Source of the DNA: Collybiopsis luxurians FD-317 M1
Lineage: Eukaryota > Basidiomycota > Agaricomycetes > Agaricales > Omphalotaceae
Direction of reading: 5' to 3'
Length of the DNA: 64,000 nucleotides
Assembly (NCBI GenBank): GCA_000827265.1
Contig: KN834750.1
Location: 1-64,000, forward strand
Shown: piece after piece, positions 36,353 to 47,104 of the stretch
How positions within the stretch are numbered: the first letter of the stretch is position 1
How the letters are laid out: every line of letters starts with the position of its first letter
Notes under the pieces: model-generated
Told to the model about the DNA's origin: nothing
The model's input: the letters and a program-made list of their open reading frames with translations, nothing else
Databases searched by the model: none
Made by a program: the position numbers and the translations under genes

Positions 36353-38211
36353 ATGTCGGTGTACCATCGAGTACCTGCTTCCTCCTTCGCTCCCCACCGA
36401 GCACCCAATCCCCCTGTCTATCAGTACAATCGTCCTTCCCTGGTACAGAAATCGCAGCCATATGCGGATGGTAACGTCTCTATCCCGACTACTCGGTTCC
36501 ATCCGAGCGTGTCTATCCCACGCTTGCGTGAAGCCATAAACTCTTTGGACTCGAAGATGGCTTCGTTAATGAGCCAGCGACGAGAGCTAGAGTCCCACTT
36601 GGAACAAGCTGTACGCCTGCAGTCTCCTATTCATCGTTTGCCCAACGAGCTGCTTGCCTCGATATTCGTGATTGGAGTACTGAGACTCGGGGACGAGAAC
36701 CCTGTCATGGTTCCCGCATTGATGCTAGTTTGGTCAGTGGTATGCCCTCTTCTCCTTTTGCCCCATATTTTTCTGATTGTTAAATCCATCAACAGTCGGT
36801 ACTGGGCGGAAGTCGTTTTGAATACTCCGGTGCTTTGGTCCAAAATCTCAGTTAGTCCCCACGATTCCCTTGAAAAGGCGAGACGTAAGCTATCGAGATC
36901 AAAATCGTGTCCTCTCGACATTTCCATCACATTTGGGCCACGCTTGGACCACTTGAATACCGTCACCGAACAAGTTATTCATGCGATGGATCTATTCCGA
37001 CCAGCCCTTTGGCGAACACGATCATTCAGCTTGAGTGTTCCCACCCGACCCCAAGCGCATGCCGCTTTATCCCGCTGTCAGGAAGATGCACCTCTGCTCG
37101 AATCCCTAAGTATCCAAATCCACCGTTCTCAGGACGATCATTATACCAGTCCTCCGCTACCTCTCTTCCGCGGACATACACCCCGATTGCGTTCGTGTTC
37201 TCTAACATCATTCAATTTCGGCTGGGATACACGGCTCGTGTCTCGACTTCGTGTCCTCAAACTCGGTGGATACTTCAACGGTTTTGTTCCATCGCCGGCT
37301 AAGCTTCTCGAAATTCTCCGTCAGTGTCCTGAATTGGAAGAACTCGCTCTCCGGAATATGTCCGACGTTGATTCGGACTCCTGTTACCCCTCGTCAGTCC
37401 AAGAAGTCGACCCTCCAGTGTCTTCGAAGATGGTCCGATTGCCTCGACTTTCCAAGATTTCATTTTACTACTCTGGAATTGTGTTCACTCGACAGATCAT
37501 GAACCAAATCACGTTCCCAAACTTAGAGTCCCTTGAAATGTGCTACCTGGAAAACGTCACCCCAATACTCCAACTTCTCTACACTCAAGCTCTAACTCGA
37601 CTCCCATTGCAATCCCTGCGAATTGAATCCTGCTTTTTCAATGAACCGAAGTTGGTCACTCTCCTTCGCAAACTCCCATCTATGATCAGACTAGAGCTAG
37701 TGGATGTTGAAGATGCTTCCTCGAGCCTATTAAATGTACGTATCAGACATATGAGACGCCACGCATTCATTCACAAGGTACTTTGTTCTGTTATTTTCTC
37801 CAGAGCCTGTCTTCTTCCCAGCCGTGGATCTGTCCAAAATTGGATTCAGTGAACCTTGATGGGTGCACTTCACTCGATTGGGACTCGCTTCGTACTTTTG
37901 TGGAGTCGCGGCTGCCTGCGAATTCTTATCCCCGCTATCAAGATGCTCGTGCTTTCCGTTCGGCCCAGGTCGCGACCACAGCTGTTTCTGCTTCTGCCGC
38001 TGCAGCAGCAGGGAATCATTCCCGCTCTAATAAATTCAAATCTTCTCAGCATCCACAAGCGGTCCTTCCCGGACCACGTCGAATCCGTTCTATCGACGTT
38101 ACCCGTTGCAGCCAGATCAGCAAGGAAATGGTTCAGTGGCTGAGAATGTATATACCGGAAGTCAAGTGCGAACCTGCCAAAGGGGTTTGGGGTGAACCCA
38201 TGATGCCTTGA
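36353..38211 (+). CDS. F-box protein with leucine-rich-repeat-like body
   Basis: Three exons (36353-36732, 36796-37735, 37804-38211; introns 63 and 68 nt) give 575 residues. After a disordered lead comes a coiled segment (LDSKMASLMSQRRELESHLE, about residues 65-85). The F-box follows: IHRLPNELLASIFVIGV and, across the first intron, CRYWAEVVLNTPVLWSKI (about residues 93-160). The remainder contains irregular LRR-like strands (LRVLKLGGYFNGF, PELEELALRNM, FPNLESLEMCYLENV, LQSLRIESC, LDSVNLDGCTSLDW). Such proteins act as substrate adaptors of SCF ubiquitin ligases. Agaricomycetes carry large, fast-evolving sets, so the target cannot be guessed. The C-terminus has an Ala-rich run near 37990-38010. 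Confidence 0.85.
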
Positions 38212-38621
38212 GGTGTTTACGACATTAAAGATGGCCGCGAAATGATTTTCTTATCTTTCTAAACCTATTTTCTGTTTTATCGTTCTGATCTTGGAAACGC
38301 TTCCGTGTTTCTCATCCCGCAATGACTTTTTCAGAAACTCTGTTTTGCCGCCCATTTCGAATACTTAATCTTTATCACTGTAACATTATTCACATTAACT
38401 GTATTTCTAGAGCTTCTTCAAGTAGTAGTAAAATGAAGTTATACTTATTGTCGGGCACAAGTTTCTGCTTCAAATAGGCGGATGTCAATCGAGCTGAGAA
38501 CTCTGGGTAGGGTAATCAATAGTAGCTGATAAAGCTAATTTCTTACACCGATGTTGATACAAAGCGAGACGTGAGACGTGAAAAAGTAAATCTTCCGCAT
38601 ACATTAACACAATGTACATAT
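38212..38621. other. Intergenic between convergent genes
   Basis: About 410 bp between the ends of the F-box gene and the CENP-C gene. It should hold both polyadenylation regions. No gene, repeat or RNA recognised. Confidence 0.5.
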
Positions 38622-40578
38622 TTACACTCCGGTTGTGTTGGCTCTCTTCGTGGTTGTTGCATCCTTCGACGTGCCCGCAGCACTGGTAGACCGAGGGCGA
38701 GTTACTGATTTACGTGGTGAAACTGATCCTTCAGCAGCATCTTCCTTGCGAGCCTGAGTAAAGAACAGCTTCGCGTCTCGATCACCGATGTTCTCAATAA
38801 AATAAGTGTTGCCTACGAAGAAAGTTAATGACGGAGCCGAGATGTCGATAGGCGCGACTAGTACCTCGAGGAATCATAAACATGGCACCGGTGCATAAAA
38901 TCATACTCGTCTCGTAAACTTTGAGGTTGATGGCACCTTCGAGAACGTAAAAAATCTGGGCAAAAGGGTCAAACTTGACATTTATGAATGTCAAAAAACA
39001 CACACATATGTATTATCCTTTGTCGTCTTGGTGGGTTTCCTTCCGTGCACAGGTATGATAAGCTGACCTGCGGCGATAAAAGAGTCATCACCAAATATTC
39101 GCTGGAAGAACCATTCGTTATTGGCTGCAGGCTGGGGATTGACGTTCTTGGCGAGACAAGTTATGCCTAGGATCACGATGAGAAGGAACCGGAATGACAT
39201 CAAGACACGACGCACGTTTCGGAAGAGGTTCCTTTGACTTCCAATCAAGCACGACACTTATCGCTGGAGTATCGTCGTCCCAGCCTTCTTCTGGGTTCCC
39301 TGGAGGTGCAACGGTTTTACTTCGACTTCTCCCGCGTTTCCGTTTGATAGCATGCTTTCCCAGAGGCTCTTTAGGCTCCTCAGGTATTCGGAGAATCTCC
39401 TTGATGTGAGGTACGAGAATATCACCATGGGTGGGACGCTCGTAAACATACTTTTCGTTTCTCCACCATTCGAGCGGTTTGATAGGTCTGCGCTGACTAC
39501 GACGTACACCTGGAGCTACATGAGAAGGGAGCCCAAAATTAAGCGCGCAGCGTACCTTCGCGAAAATGATTCTCCTTTTTCTTTGACTGCCCTCTCGTTT
39601 TCATCTTTTCCTTTCCTTTGTCAAGCTTGGCCTTTTTTGATGGGATTGGCGGCTCTTCTTCCTCTTCTCCAGAATCATTAACTGGGTCCTCATAAACCTC
39701 TTCGGGATGCTCAATATCGTCTGGCACTTCCGGAGTTTGAGTCCGCGGCGGTAATTCTGCAGGCGAAGGTTCTCGCTCTGTCCTGGAATTCTTTCCCTTC
39801 CTCCGTTTCGGCGATGGCACAGGTGGTTCATCCATATCGTCTGCTCGTTCGACCGTAGAACTTTTGCCCTTTCCTTTAGACTGCTTCGGAGATGGTATAG
39901 GTGGTTCATCGGGTTCATCCATACCTCCTAGATCATCATCATCCATGCCATCCTGATCTAGCTCCGTGAAGCTACGATGTGGAGAGAGCTCTTGAAAACC
40001 GGTGTCAATCGACATATCCTCATAACCACTTGTTCTGCGCGTATGGGAGGATATTGGGTCGTCATCGCCGTATACATATGATCGAGACAAACGAGATAGA
40101 CTTGAGCGAGATTTATTGGGTGAGCGAGCGTGAGGGGATGGCAAGTCGGCGAATTGATTCGAGGAATTTCGCGCCACTGGCCTTGACACTTGGCCTACAC
40201 GGGATACTGGAGAGGTTGGCTGTCTAGAATTGGCGATATAGTGAATGGGGCCTAGTTATCATAACTGAGTGAATGATGATTCGGTGATAAGTTTCAGCAC
40301 GCACTGTCGATATCCATAGGGAGTTCACCGTCTTCGTCGTCTTCAGAATCTGGGTCTTGTGAGGCGTTCTTCGCTCTGCCCTTAACATGATAAGGTGTCA
40401 ATTTATCGGCCTGCTGAGCAAACTGCTCATACGGCTCGAAACCGTCTGAGCCTGGGTTATGCGCGACTTTGATGCCAGTCTTCTTGGTGACATTGTTGTC
40501 GCCTCTGTACGGAATATGGGCCTTTGGTTGACGACGGCGAGCACCGAGACTGCTCTGACGCGGTCGAGCTTCTGGCAT
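38622..40578 (-). CDS. CENP-C/Mif2 inner-kinetochore protein
   Basis: Binds the CENP-A nucleosome and links it to the outer kinetochore. The start at 40578 gives MPEARPRQSSLGARRRQPKA, a conserved basic N-terminal block with HIPYRGDNNVTKKTGIKV that in fungi contacts the Mis12 complex. A long disordered Ser/Pro/Glu-rich middle contains a duplicated phrase: PPIPSPKQSKGKGKS and PPVPSPKRRKGKNS. The CENP-C signature RRSQRRPIKPLEWWRNEKY (about 39512-39455) binds the acidic patch and CENP-A tail. Further exons encode the C-terminal cupin dimerisation domain (NEWFFQRIFGDDSFIAAGQL, FYVLEGAINLKVYE, GAMFMIPRG, NTYFIENIGDRDAKLFFTQA). A Ser/Thr-rich tail ends at 38622. At least six exons and roughly 600 residues. 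Confidence 0.9.
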
Positions 40579-40641
40579 GAATGCTGTGGTGATCTGCAGT
40601 GAGTGAGAGTAAACAGAGTCGGGCGTCTAACTTTGTCGTGA

Positions 40642-40657
40642 ATGATCACGTGATCAT
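40642..40657. promoter_or_regulatory. 16-bp perfect palindrome with CACGTG core
   Basis: ATGATCACGTGATCAT is its own reverse complement. It sits in the 106-bp gap between the CENP-C start codon (40578, minus) and the thiouridylase start codon (40685, plus). The core matches the E-box/CDEI type (RTCACRTG) bound by basic helix-loop-helix proteins such as Cbf1. A role in the shared promoter is inferred from position only. Confidence 0.6.
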
Positions 40658-40684
40658 ACCTGTCCCATTTCCGATCCAATAACC

Positions 40685-42439
40685 ATGGCTGTCTGGGCTC
40701 GACCAGCTTTCAAAAGATTTATTTCTCGTTCATACTCGTCCTATGCTCATACAACTCCAAGACTCGGTGATAAAGGTCTGTATAATCTTCATTTGCTCAG
40801 TAAAAGATATCTAATATCTATTATAGTCGTGGTCGGTATGTCCGGAGGGGTAGATTCATCCGTCGCCACGAGACTACTGGCAAATCAGGCCCGTAACCGT
40901 GATTTCCACTATCTATTTTTCTGATCATTTCTATAGGACTATGACTTATCTGCAATTTTCATGCGCAACTGGGATACAAGAGACGAATCAGGAACTGACA
41001 AGGGCTGCGAATGGGAGAAAGACTGGGAAGATGTGCAGCGGGTTTGCAGGTCTTTAGGAATTCCTTGCTCCATGGTAAGCCACCTTTTTGCTCGTCTTGT
41101 TACTCTGCCCCATTCATTTTAGCCAGATTGACCTCTCTCGAGAATACTGGAACAGAATATTCCAACCAGCCTTGGATGTTTGGGAAAGCGGGTTGACACC
41201 GAATCCAGACGTTTGGTGTAACAGAGAAATCAAGTTTGGCGCTTTACTTGAGCATCTACCGGTCGATCCTTCCACTGGAAATTCATGGTTTGCTACAGGT
41301 ATGTCTAGTCGCTGTCCTATTTCATTCTTCTAATTGTACGACAGGACACTATGCGAGAAAGGCATGGTCTTCAGACGGTCGTCCCCAACTTCTTTCCGCG
41401 AAAGATCAAATCAAAGATCAATCTTATTATCTTTCCTCGATATCAGAGCAAGGACTTGCTCGTGCACTCTTCCCCCTCGGAGATCTTACCAAAGTTCAAG
41501 TTCGGGAACTGGCAAGATCGTATCAACTGGAGACAGCAGAACGACCGGAGAGCATGGGCCTTTGTTTCGTCGGTGAAAAAGGCAAATTCAGCAAGTTCCT
41601 AAGTGAGCCCTTGTCGATATTCAATGTGGAGGTGTTCTCAACCCTTTTTTTTGTGCGACAGACTCTTACATTCCCTCAAATCCCGGACCAATTGTTGACT
41701 ATACGACTGGAAATGTTATTGGAGAGCACCAAGGCCTCTGGACATATACGATCGGCGAGAAGGCCAAAATTGCGGGCCAGCCATTTAAGACCTTTGTCGC
41801 CCATAAGGATCCCATCGAGAATACTATCTACGTCGTACCTGGGAGGTAGGACGCTTGAATTTCTAGATTTGTAGCCCGAGTCAAGCTCATTTGTTCCGTC
41901 CAGCAATCACCAAGCTCTCCTTCTACACCGTGTGATATGCAAAGATTGGAAATGGATATGGAGCGACTCGCCTCCCCCTGGTATAATGGATCCGGAAGGG
42001 TTCCGTGCTGCAGTCAAAGTGCGGCACCGAATGGAAAATCAACCTTGCACAGTCAAAGTGTACGTCCTACTTCCCTTGCGTGATTCCTTTTGTTCATAGT
42101 GTTCCTAGTTCTCGCGATGGAACGATTGAAATTATTAGCGACGACCCTCTGCGCGGTGTATCCCCGGGGCAAGTTGCTGCTCTTTGGGACGGTGACTGGT
42201 GTCTTGGCTGTGGTATTATCTCCGGGACGGAGAATTCTCTGCAAATACAGCGTGATGTTGTCCAGTGGCCCAGTATTAATGTGTCACGAAAACCTGCTCA
42301 TTCCAGGAGTGGTACTGAACAACGTCGTAAGCAGCCGATTTCTGGGGGTAAACAGGAGCAACGTTGGTCTAGACCTCCACCCTCTAATGACTCTCTTGAG
42401 AAGCTGGAAAAGCGAGCGAAGGAATGGCAGTGGTGGTAA
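40685..42439 (+). CDS. Mitochondrial tRNA 2-thiouridylase (MTU1/Slm3/TRMU)
   Basis: Adds sulfur to the wobble uridine of mitochondrial tRNAs for Lys, Glu and Gln; the bacterial counterpart is MnmA. The N-terminus (MAVWARPAFKRFISRSYSSY) is a mitochondrial presequence. The ATP-binding PP-loop VGMSGGVDSSVATRLL follows an intron, then DYDLSAIFMRNWDTRDESG. The first catalytic Cys is in TPNPDVWCNREIKFG, and the second in ESMGLCFVGEKGKFSKFL. Other family blocks are ATGHYARK, KDQSYYLSSISEQGLARALF, GEHQGLWTYTIGEKA and, in the C-terminal beta-barrel domain, PCTVKVSRDGTIEIISDDPL then SPGQVAALWDGDWCLGCGII. A basic tail of about 60 residues beyond the barrel is unusual. About nine exons; roughly 470 residues. 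Confidence 0.92.
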
Positions 42440-42825
42440 AACTGCGACTATTCGAATTCATTTCCATTCCGCTGAATTCGTTGTTTGTAGGAGTTGAAAC
42501 TACTTACGCTTTAAGACGTCTCTATTTTAGTTGTTAAATTATCATATAATCAGGTATCCATGAATTAATAAACTTGCTCAGCTCTTTTCAGGTGTCAAAT
42601 AACAATTTCGCGTCATCGCCTTTGCGTTCAAGCATCAAAAGATTCAGGAAAAAGATTTGATAAAACCCATAGTCTAAGGTAATACAAAAGCCTGCGAGAA
42701 TTTCGTCCGCAGAGTGCTACAGGATTCATGTGCAAGGCCCAGCAACAGAAATAGATGTATACAGAAATTATTCAGCGCCAAAAGACCTACTTGGAGAGCC
42801 AGGACTCGGAATGATTTGCCTCCCT
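42440..42825. other. Intergenic between convergent genes
   Basis: Roughly 390 bp of AT-rich DNA between the ends of the thiouridylase gene and the unknown membrane-protein gene. No further feature recognised. Confidence 0.5.
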
Positions 42826-43480
42826 TCATCTTCTAGAGACCTCAATGCGACCTTCAAGTAAGTCAATAATCCACAGCAGAGACAGCCATGCTGAGAGTAT
42901 GAAGGATGTGATCCGGTGCAGGTAAAAGAAATAACCCCAGTGCTCAAAATCTTTCCTGATTCTGAAAGCCACCAGACACTTTCCAAACCCGATGATCAGG
43001 ATCATGGTTGCGAACAAGAGCATCACGATATCAGTCCAGGTAAATAACATCGGAACATATGCATTATTAGACGTCACGGTATCGCCTTCGACGACTAGAG
43101 TGAATGAAACATAAGAATGTCCTGATGCTATTCAATGACGAGCGGAGCTTACCAGTAAACAGGTGAAGAAATGTAAGCCAGGTATGCGCAAACGCGATCA
43201 GGACAATGTATGACTTCAGATTCTCTGCCACCTCTTCCATACCCAAATCCTCTTGGACAGGACGACGAAGGGGAAGTGAAGTGGACGAAGTCTGGATCTC
43301 CGTGATGCATTGACCGAGCACGCAAAATGACATCCAGATGGAAATGGGGAGCCACACGATGAGTATATTGTCGATAATCAGGCCCCTAAGGGCATGATAT
43401 GCTCTGGCACGGAGGCCGAATAGAGAAATATACTCGAAAAACGTTAAAAGAAAGAGAAATTGGTGCGGTTTGAACGCCAT
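42826..43480 (-). CDS. Unknown multi-pass membrane protein
   Basis: Two exons (43153-43480 and 42826-43094) separated by a 58-nt intron give 198 residues in one frame. I do not recognise the family. The protein has about five hydrophobic segments: FLFLLTFFEYISLFGL, IIDNILIVWLPISIWMSFCV and YIVLIAFAHTWLTFLHLF in the first exon, then LFTWTDIVMLLFATMILIIG and ITSFILSAWLSLLWIIDLL in the second. A hydrophilic loop (RRPVQEDLGMEEVAENLK) lies between the second and third. The start MAFKPHQFLF is preferred because translation from the upstream in-frame codon would add a Ser-rich lead with no membrane character. A decayed partial copy lies 1.6 kb away at 44451-44594, so the family has duplicated locally. 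Confidence 0.65.
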
Positions 43481-44450
43481 GGAGGAACTCAGGTTGAGAG
43501 AGGAGGAACTGAAAGATACCGGTTTGTAACGGACATGGCTGAATCTCGACTTATATAGAGGAGGGGAGACGAGGTCCACATCAAGCCACTTGCAAACAGC
43601 TTTTCGTTACGTATATTGCTATTAGAAGAAGAGCAAAGGTTGCAGCGAAGGTTACACTTTCCGTTACAAGTTTAACCTGTAGCATGACAGGACCACTCAC
43701 GTGGCCAAGTGTGCTGCCTATCGTGTAAATCCGAACTTGCCTGCGCAGGCACCATTCTCTGTACAGCTTCAAAAGTTGTGGCTTCAGATGTTGTGGCTGG
43801 ATGGAGTATGATGATAACGTTCAATGGGTTTTTTGTCACCTCCCCAGAAAAGCCTAAAAGTAGTCCTTTCGAAGAGTTCGGTGACTAAAGCAAGAGCACT
43901 AGATGCCTGGAAACCGGAAGTAAGAGTTACTTATTGGAGGAAAAAAAGGTCTGCCAGCTTTTTTTCCCAGGACCTCTTCGCGCAGGTGGGTCGGGCTGCT
44001 TTTCGAAATCCCCAACTTGCAAGTCAGCACTTGTGGGTTGTGGGCCATCGCGCATGGCATGTACGAGTCCGGAGCTTACTGTACCCACTGATTAATACGC
44101 ACCACTATGCACATACATTTGTTATGCACCATTGTTGAAGTACATGAACATTGTTGAACAATCTCTCTTTCCATTTACTGCTTTCATCACCCATCTCCGA
44201 TAGTGAGCAATCAAAGTCAATGGAGCCTTTGACCCCATTGCCTACTTGAATCCTTGGCCAGGAGGTAACAATTTCATGCACTTGAAGAGAGGCATAATAA
44301 GAGTACAAAGATAGTTGTACGCTGCAGCCTTGTATCCCTGCAAATGCGGATAGGATCTGATTGCAAGTGCTGTTGCATCAGAAAAGTCCAGGTAAGTTTA
44401 ATTTGCATATGATGGGATGGGAGTAGGCAGCCAAAAGTTTAATGTGCCCC
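43481..44450. other. Non-coding stretch
   Basis: About 1 kb with short frames only. The segment 44105-44160 repeats the phrase attgttgaa a few times. It is probably part of the duplicated segment that carries the membrane-protein relic, but I see no clear similarity in this part. Confidence 0.4.
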
Positions 44451-44594
44451 TCAAGCAGGTCAATGATTTACAGCAGAGATAGCCATACTGAGAGTACGAA
44501 GGAGGTTATCCGGTGTAGTCATAAGAAATAAGCCCAGCGCTCAAAGTATTTTCTGATTCTGAAAGCCACCAGGCGCTTTCCGAACCCAATGATT
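44451..44594 (-). pseudogene. Partial decayed copy of the neighbouring membrane protein
   Basis: The segment matches the second exon of the unknown membrane-protein gene (about 42854-42996) at roughly 80% by eye, with identical runs such as ttctgattctgaaagccacc-like stretches and acagcagaga. The homologous block covers the last membrane segments. Small insertions and deletions break the frame, and no first exon is recognisable nearby. It is a truncated duplicate. Confidence 0.8.
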
Positions 44595-45053
44595 GTCGGA
44601 GAAGAAATCTGGAGCCTAAGGATATCGATGAACAAAAGAGTCCAATTACCCTCGCATTAACGACGGACGAATAGAGAGGTGAGCATCTACGTACATACAA
44701 CCTGGTTTATATAGACAAATATCTTAACTATGCGACTGCGCATATCACTGAAATTGTAAATAAATATTAAACCCTGAAGCAAAAATAAAAAAAACATCCG
44801 CGAGTGTGCCGATTGCAAATCGTTCTCGGACTCTCCAACAATGGAAAATGACTTAAGAAAGGTGATAGAAATTAAATAACTCATAGCACTTCAACGCTCT
44901 CGTTTTCGCGCCCAGTCAAAGAAAAAAAAAAAATCAAGTTACACCCTCATACTATAAGATAATACAGAAACCCGCCCAAATCTTGTCTGATAAATGATAG
45001 TCCTGTTATATCTATGTACAACGTTCAGTAACAGTAATCGAAGGACCCGGAAA
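44595..45053. other. Intergenic, AT-rich
   Basis: About 460 bp between the membrane-protein relic and the next gene, with homopolymeric A runs. No gene or repeat recognised. Confidence 0.5.
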
Positions 45054-46529
45054 TTATTGGTCCAGACTAGAGGACCTATTTGGACTAATCGAGCACCCAA
45101 GACTCATGAAATTCGCGTTCCTTCCTAGACCGAGTTTCTGTAGTGCATCCGGCAAATGCGATTGCACCTCAGGACTCTTGGGTCGCCTCTTGGAACTTGG
45201 GCTCAAACTGTTACAGCTACGAAATGGGTGATTGTAGAGTCGCGACGAGTGGGAGGAGCGATGAGTGGGAGTTATAATTGAAGGAACCGATTTCAGGTGG
45301 TGGTTTTTATTTTGAGAGGGAGAGGAGTCTGCGGCGTCAGTTATGCTGCGCTCCATTTAAATGTCACCGTCGACGTCCATGGCAGTAGAGCCCGAGTCGA
45401 AAGAGTTGGAAGCTAGGTTCGGGTACTTTCTCTTCCCGGGAAATGACCCAGACCAGTTGCGGAATCCCCCTCGAATTGAATCACTACCAGAAAATTTCCG
45501 CCTTTTTTTCGCTCGCGCTTTCTCGACATTCTTGCCTACTCCACCACCGGAAGACAGTTCGTCTTCCTCTTCTAATCGCGTCAGCTTTGGCGTACCGACA
45601 CTAGCGAGGAGACCTAGATCACTTGTCCTTGCCGTTCCAGACGATCTAATCACAGCGCGTTTCGCTAGGGGACTAGACATGATACCAGGACTAAATGGCA
45701 GTCTAGCGCGGGGATTGAGGTCATCCACGCCCACATCGCTGTTTCGGATATTTCGACTTTTTCCTGCTTCTACCCGTTCCTTCCTTACCGCATGTCGCTC
45801 CTCTACGACAGTACACGCAGTATGTACCTTTCTCGATTTGATAGCTTTTGGTGCACCTGGAGGGTTACCAGATGATGTAGGACCCGGAGGCTTGCTGATC
45901 CCGACCAGGACTTCGATGTTCTTTCGTATGAACACGTCCGTACGTCGATCTGAAATGTCGATTTGTAACACTTTGGGTAATTTCGCATTGAGCGAGCGTG
46001 CGACAGTTATGAGCTGCTCGCGAGACATTGTTAGTAAGTCTTCGTGGCAGCAGAATGGAATTTCTTCAAGGGCAGTAATGACTATAGCGTTGTGGGTTTC
46101 GTCCAGATTTTGAATGGCAACGCGTCGGCGGTAGCGCGTGGGTGTAGGAGGGGGCTGAGGAACTACGGGTCGCTGTGTTCCGGGAGGCGGAGATGACACG
46201 ATCGAAGGAGATGAACTGGGCTGGGCGACGGAAGAACTGGAAGGTGGACTGGAGGGAATTGGCTTTTCAGATGGCGCTGCAGAGCGCGGGCTTGGCGTAG
46301 AAGCATTTGAGTGGGATTTTTCGCTCTCGTTCGATAGGCTTCTTTGACGTTTTCCGAGAGCAATGGCGCCCTTGGCGGAAGAAGTAGGGGAAAACTTTAA
46401 AAAGTCTCGCCCAGATTGGAAAAGATTTCGAATAGGCATGAATGGATTCGAGGATTTGTGTTCCGCCTTTGACGAACGTGCTCGCGCAGGTTCAGTAAAA
46501 TTTGGGGAGGAAAAGGATACAGATAACAT
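45054..46529 (-). CDS. Unknown Ser/Pro-rich protein, with in-frame extension after a stop
   Basis: The main frame, 46529-45357, encodes 390 residues without introns. I do not recognise it. Residues 1-130 are disordered and rich in Ser and Pro. A compact region at about 130-210 looks folded (RVAIQNLDETHNAIVITALE, REQLITVARSLNAKLPKVLQ, IDISDRRTDVFIRKNIEVLV). The rest is basic and disordered, with KKRRKF as a possible nuclear signal. The frame stops at a TAA (45357-45359), immediately followed in the same frame by an ATG and 100 more Ser-rich residues to 45054. The coordinates include that extension. It may be an untranslated tail, a readthrough product, or the result of a recent nonsense change. 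The opposite strand has a 250-residue open frame that I regard as a shadow. Confidence 0.5.
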
Positions 46530-47104
46530 TGTTGGGAAAGAGAAAGAACCTTCCTTCGTCCGTTAAATAGGTTGGGCGAGTTTACCCCTGATCATACGGG
46601 TCCAACCAAAGACCATCCCCCACGCTCTCAGAATACTTATTCGCTACGGAATACCTGGGTTCGTCACGTTGGAATCTGGTAACCTCATGCATATGATGCT
46701 GAAGGTCAAAGTTAGGTCAAAGTTGGGTCAAAGCTGATCAAAGCTGGTCAAAGCTTGTGCCTTGATCGTATTCTTGCTTTGACCATTACTTAATATGGAT
46801 TCACTTCCACGCGAGGTTTCAATTACAAAAAACGCGTTGCAATTCATTATTCACTTCAAGCACCGTTTCGCCATTAAAATAAGAAAAGTTTAAGAATATT
46901 ACAATCGCTATAAGTACATATGATAGGAAACACAAATCAAGTAAGTACATACAGAATATATAGTACAAGGATATATATATATACAGTCGAAAAATACAAG
47001 TACGTCAAACGATAGCATCTAGACAAATTAAACAAGCAAGCGACTCGAATACAACATGAGCGAGCAGCGTACAAGATACGAAGCAGAAAGAAATCAAAAA
47101 GACA
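46530..47104. other. Intergenic with a short tandem repeat
   Basis: Includes the promoter of the Ser/Pro-rich gene, the ggtcaaagtt tandem array listed separately, and AT-rich DNA (dinucleotide ta run near 46972-46982) at the 3' end of the coiled-coil gene. Confidence 0.5.
46703..46757. repeat. Tandem repeat, 10-11 bp unit ggtcaaagttg
   Basis: Five imperfect copies: ggtcaaagtta, ggtcaaagttg, ggtcaaagctg, atcaaagctg and gtcaaagctt. They lie about 175 bp upstream of the Ser/Pro-rich gene's start. The array could be a cluster of binding sites or simple slippage. Confidence 0.8.

Noticed and set aside
45361..46113. 250-residue open frame on the plus strand
   Set aside because: It is antisense to the Ser/Pro-rich gene; biased composition leaves the other strand open, and it shows no domain or intron logic.
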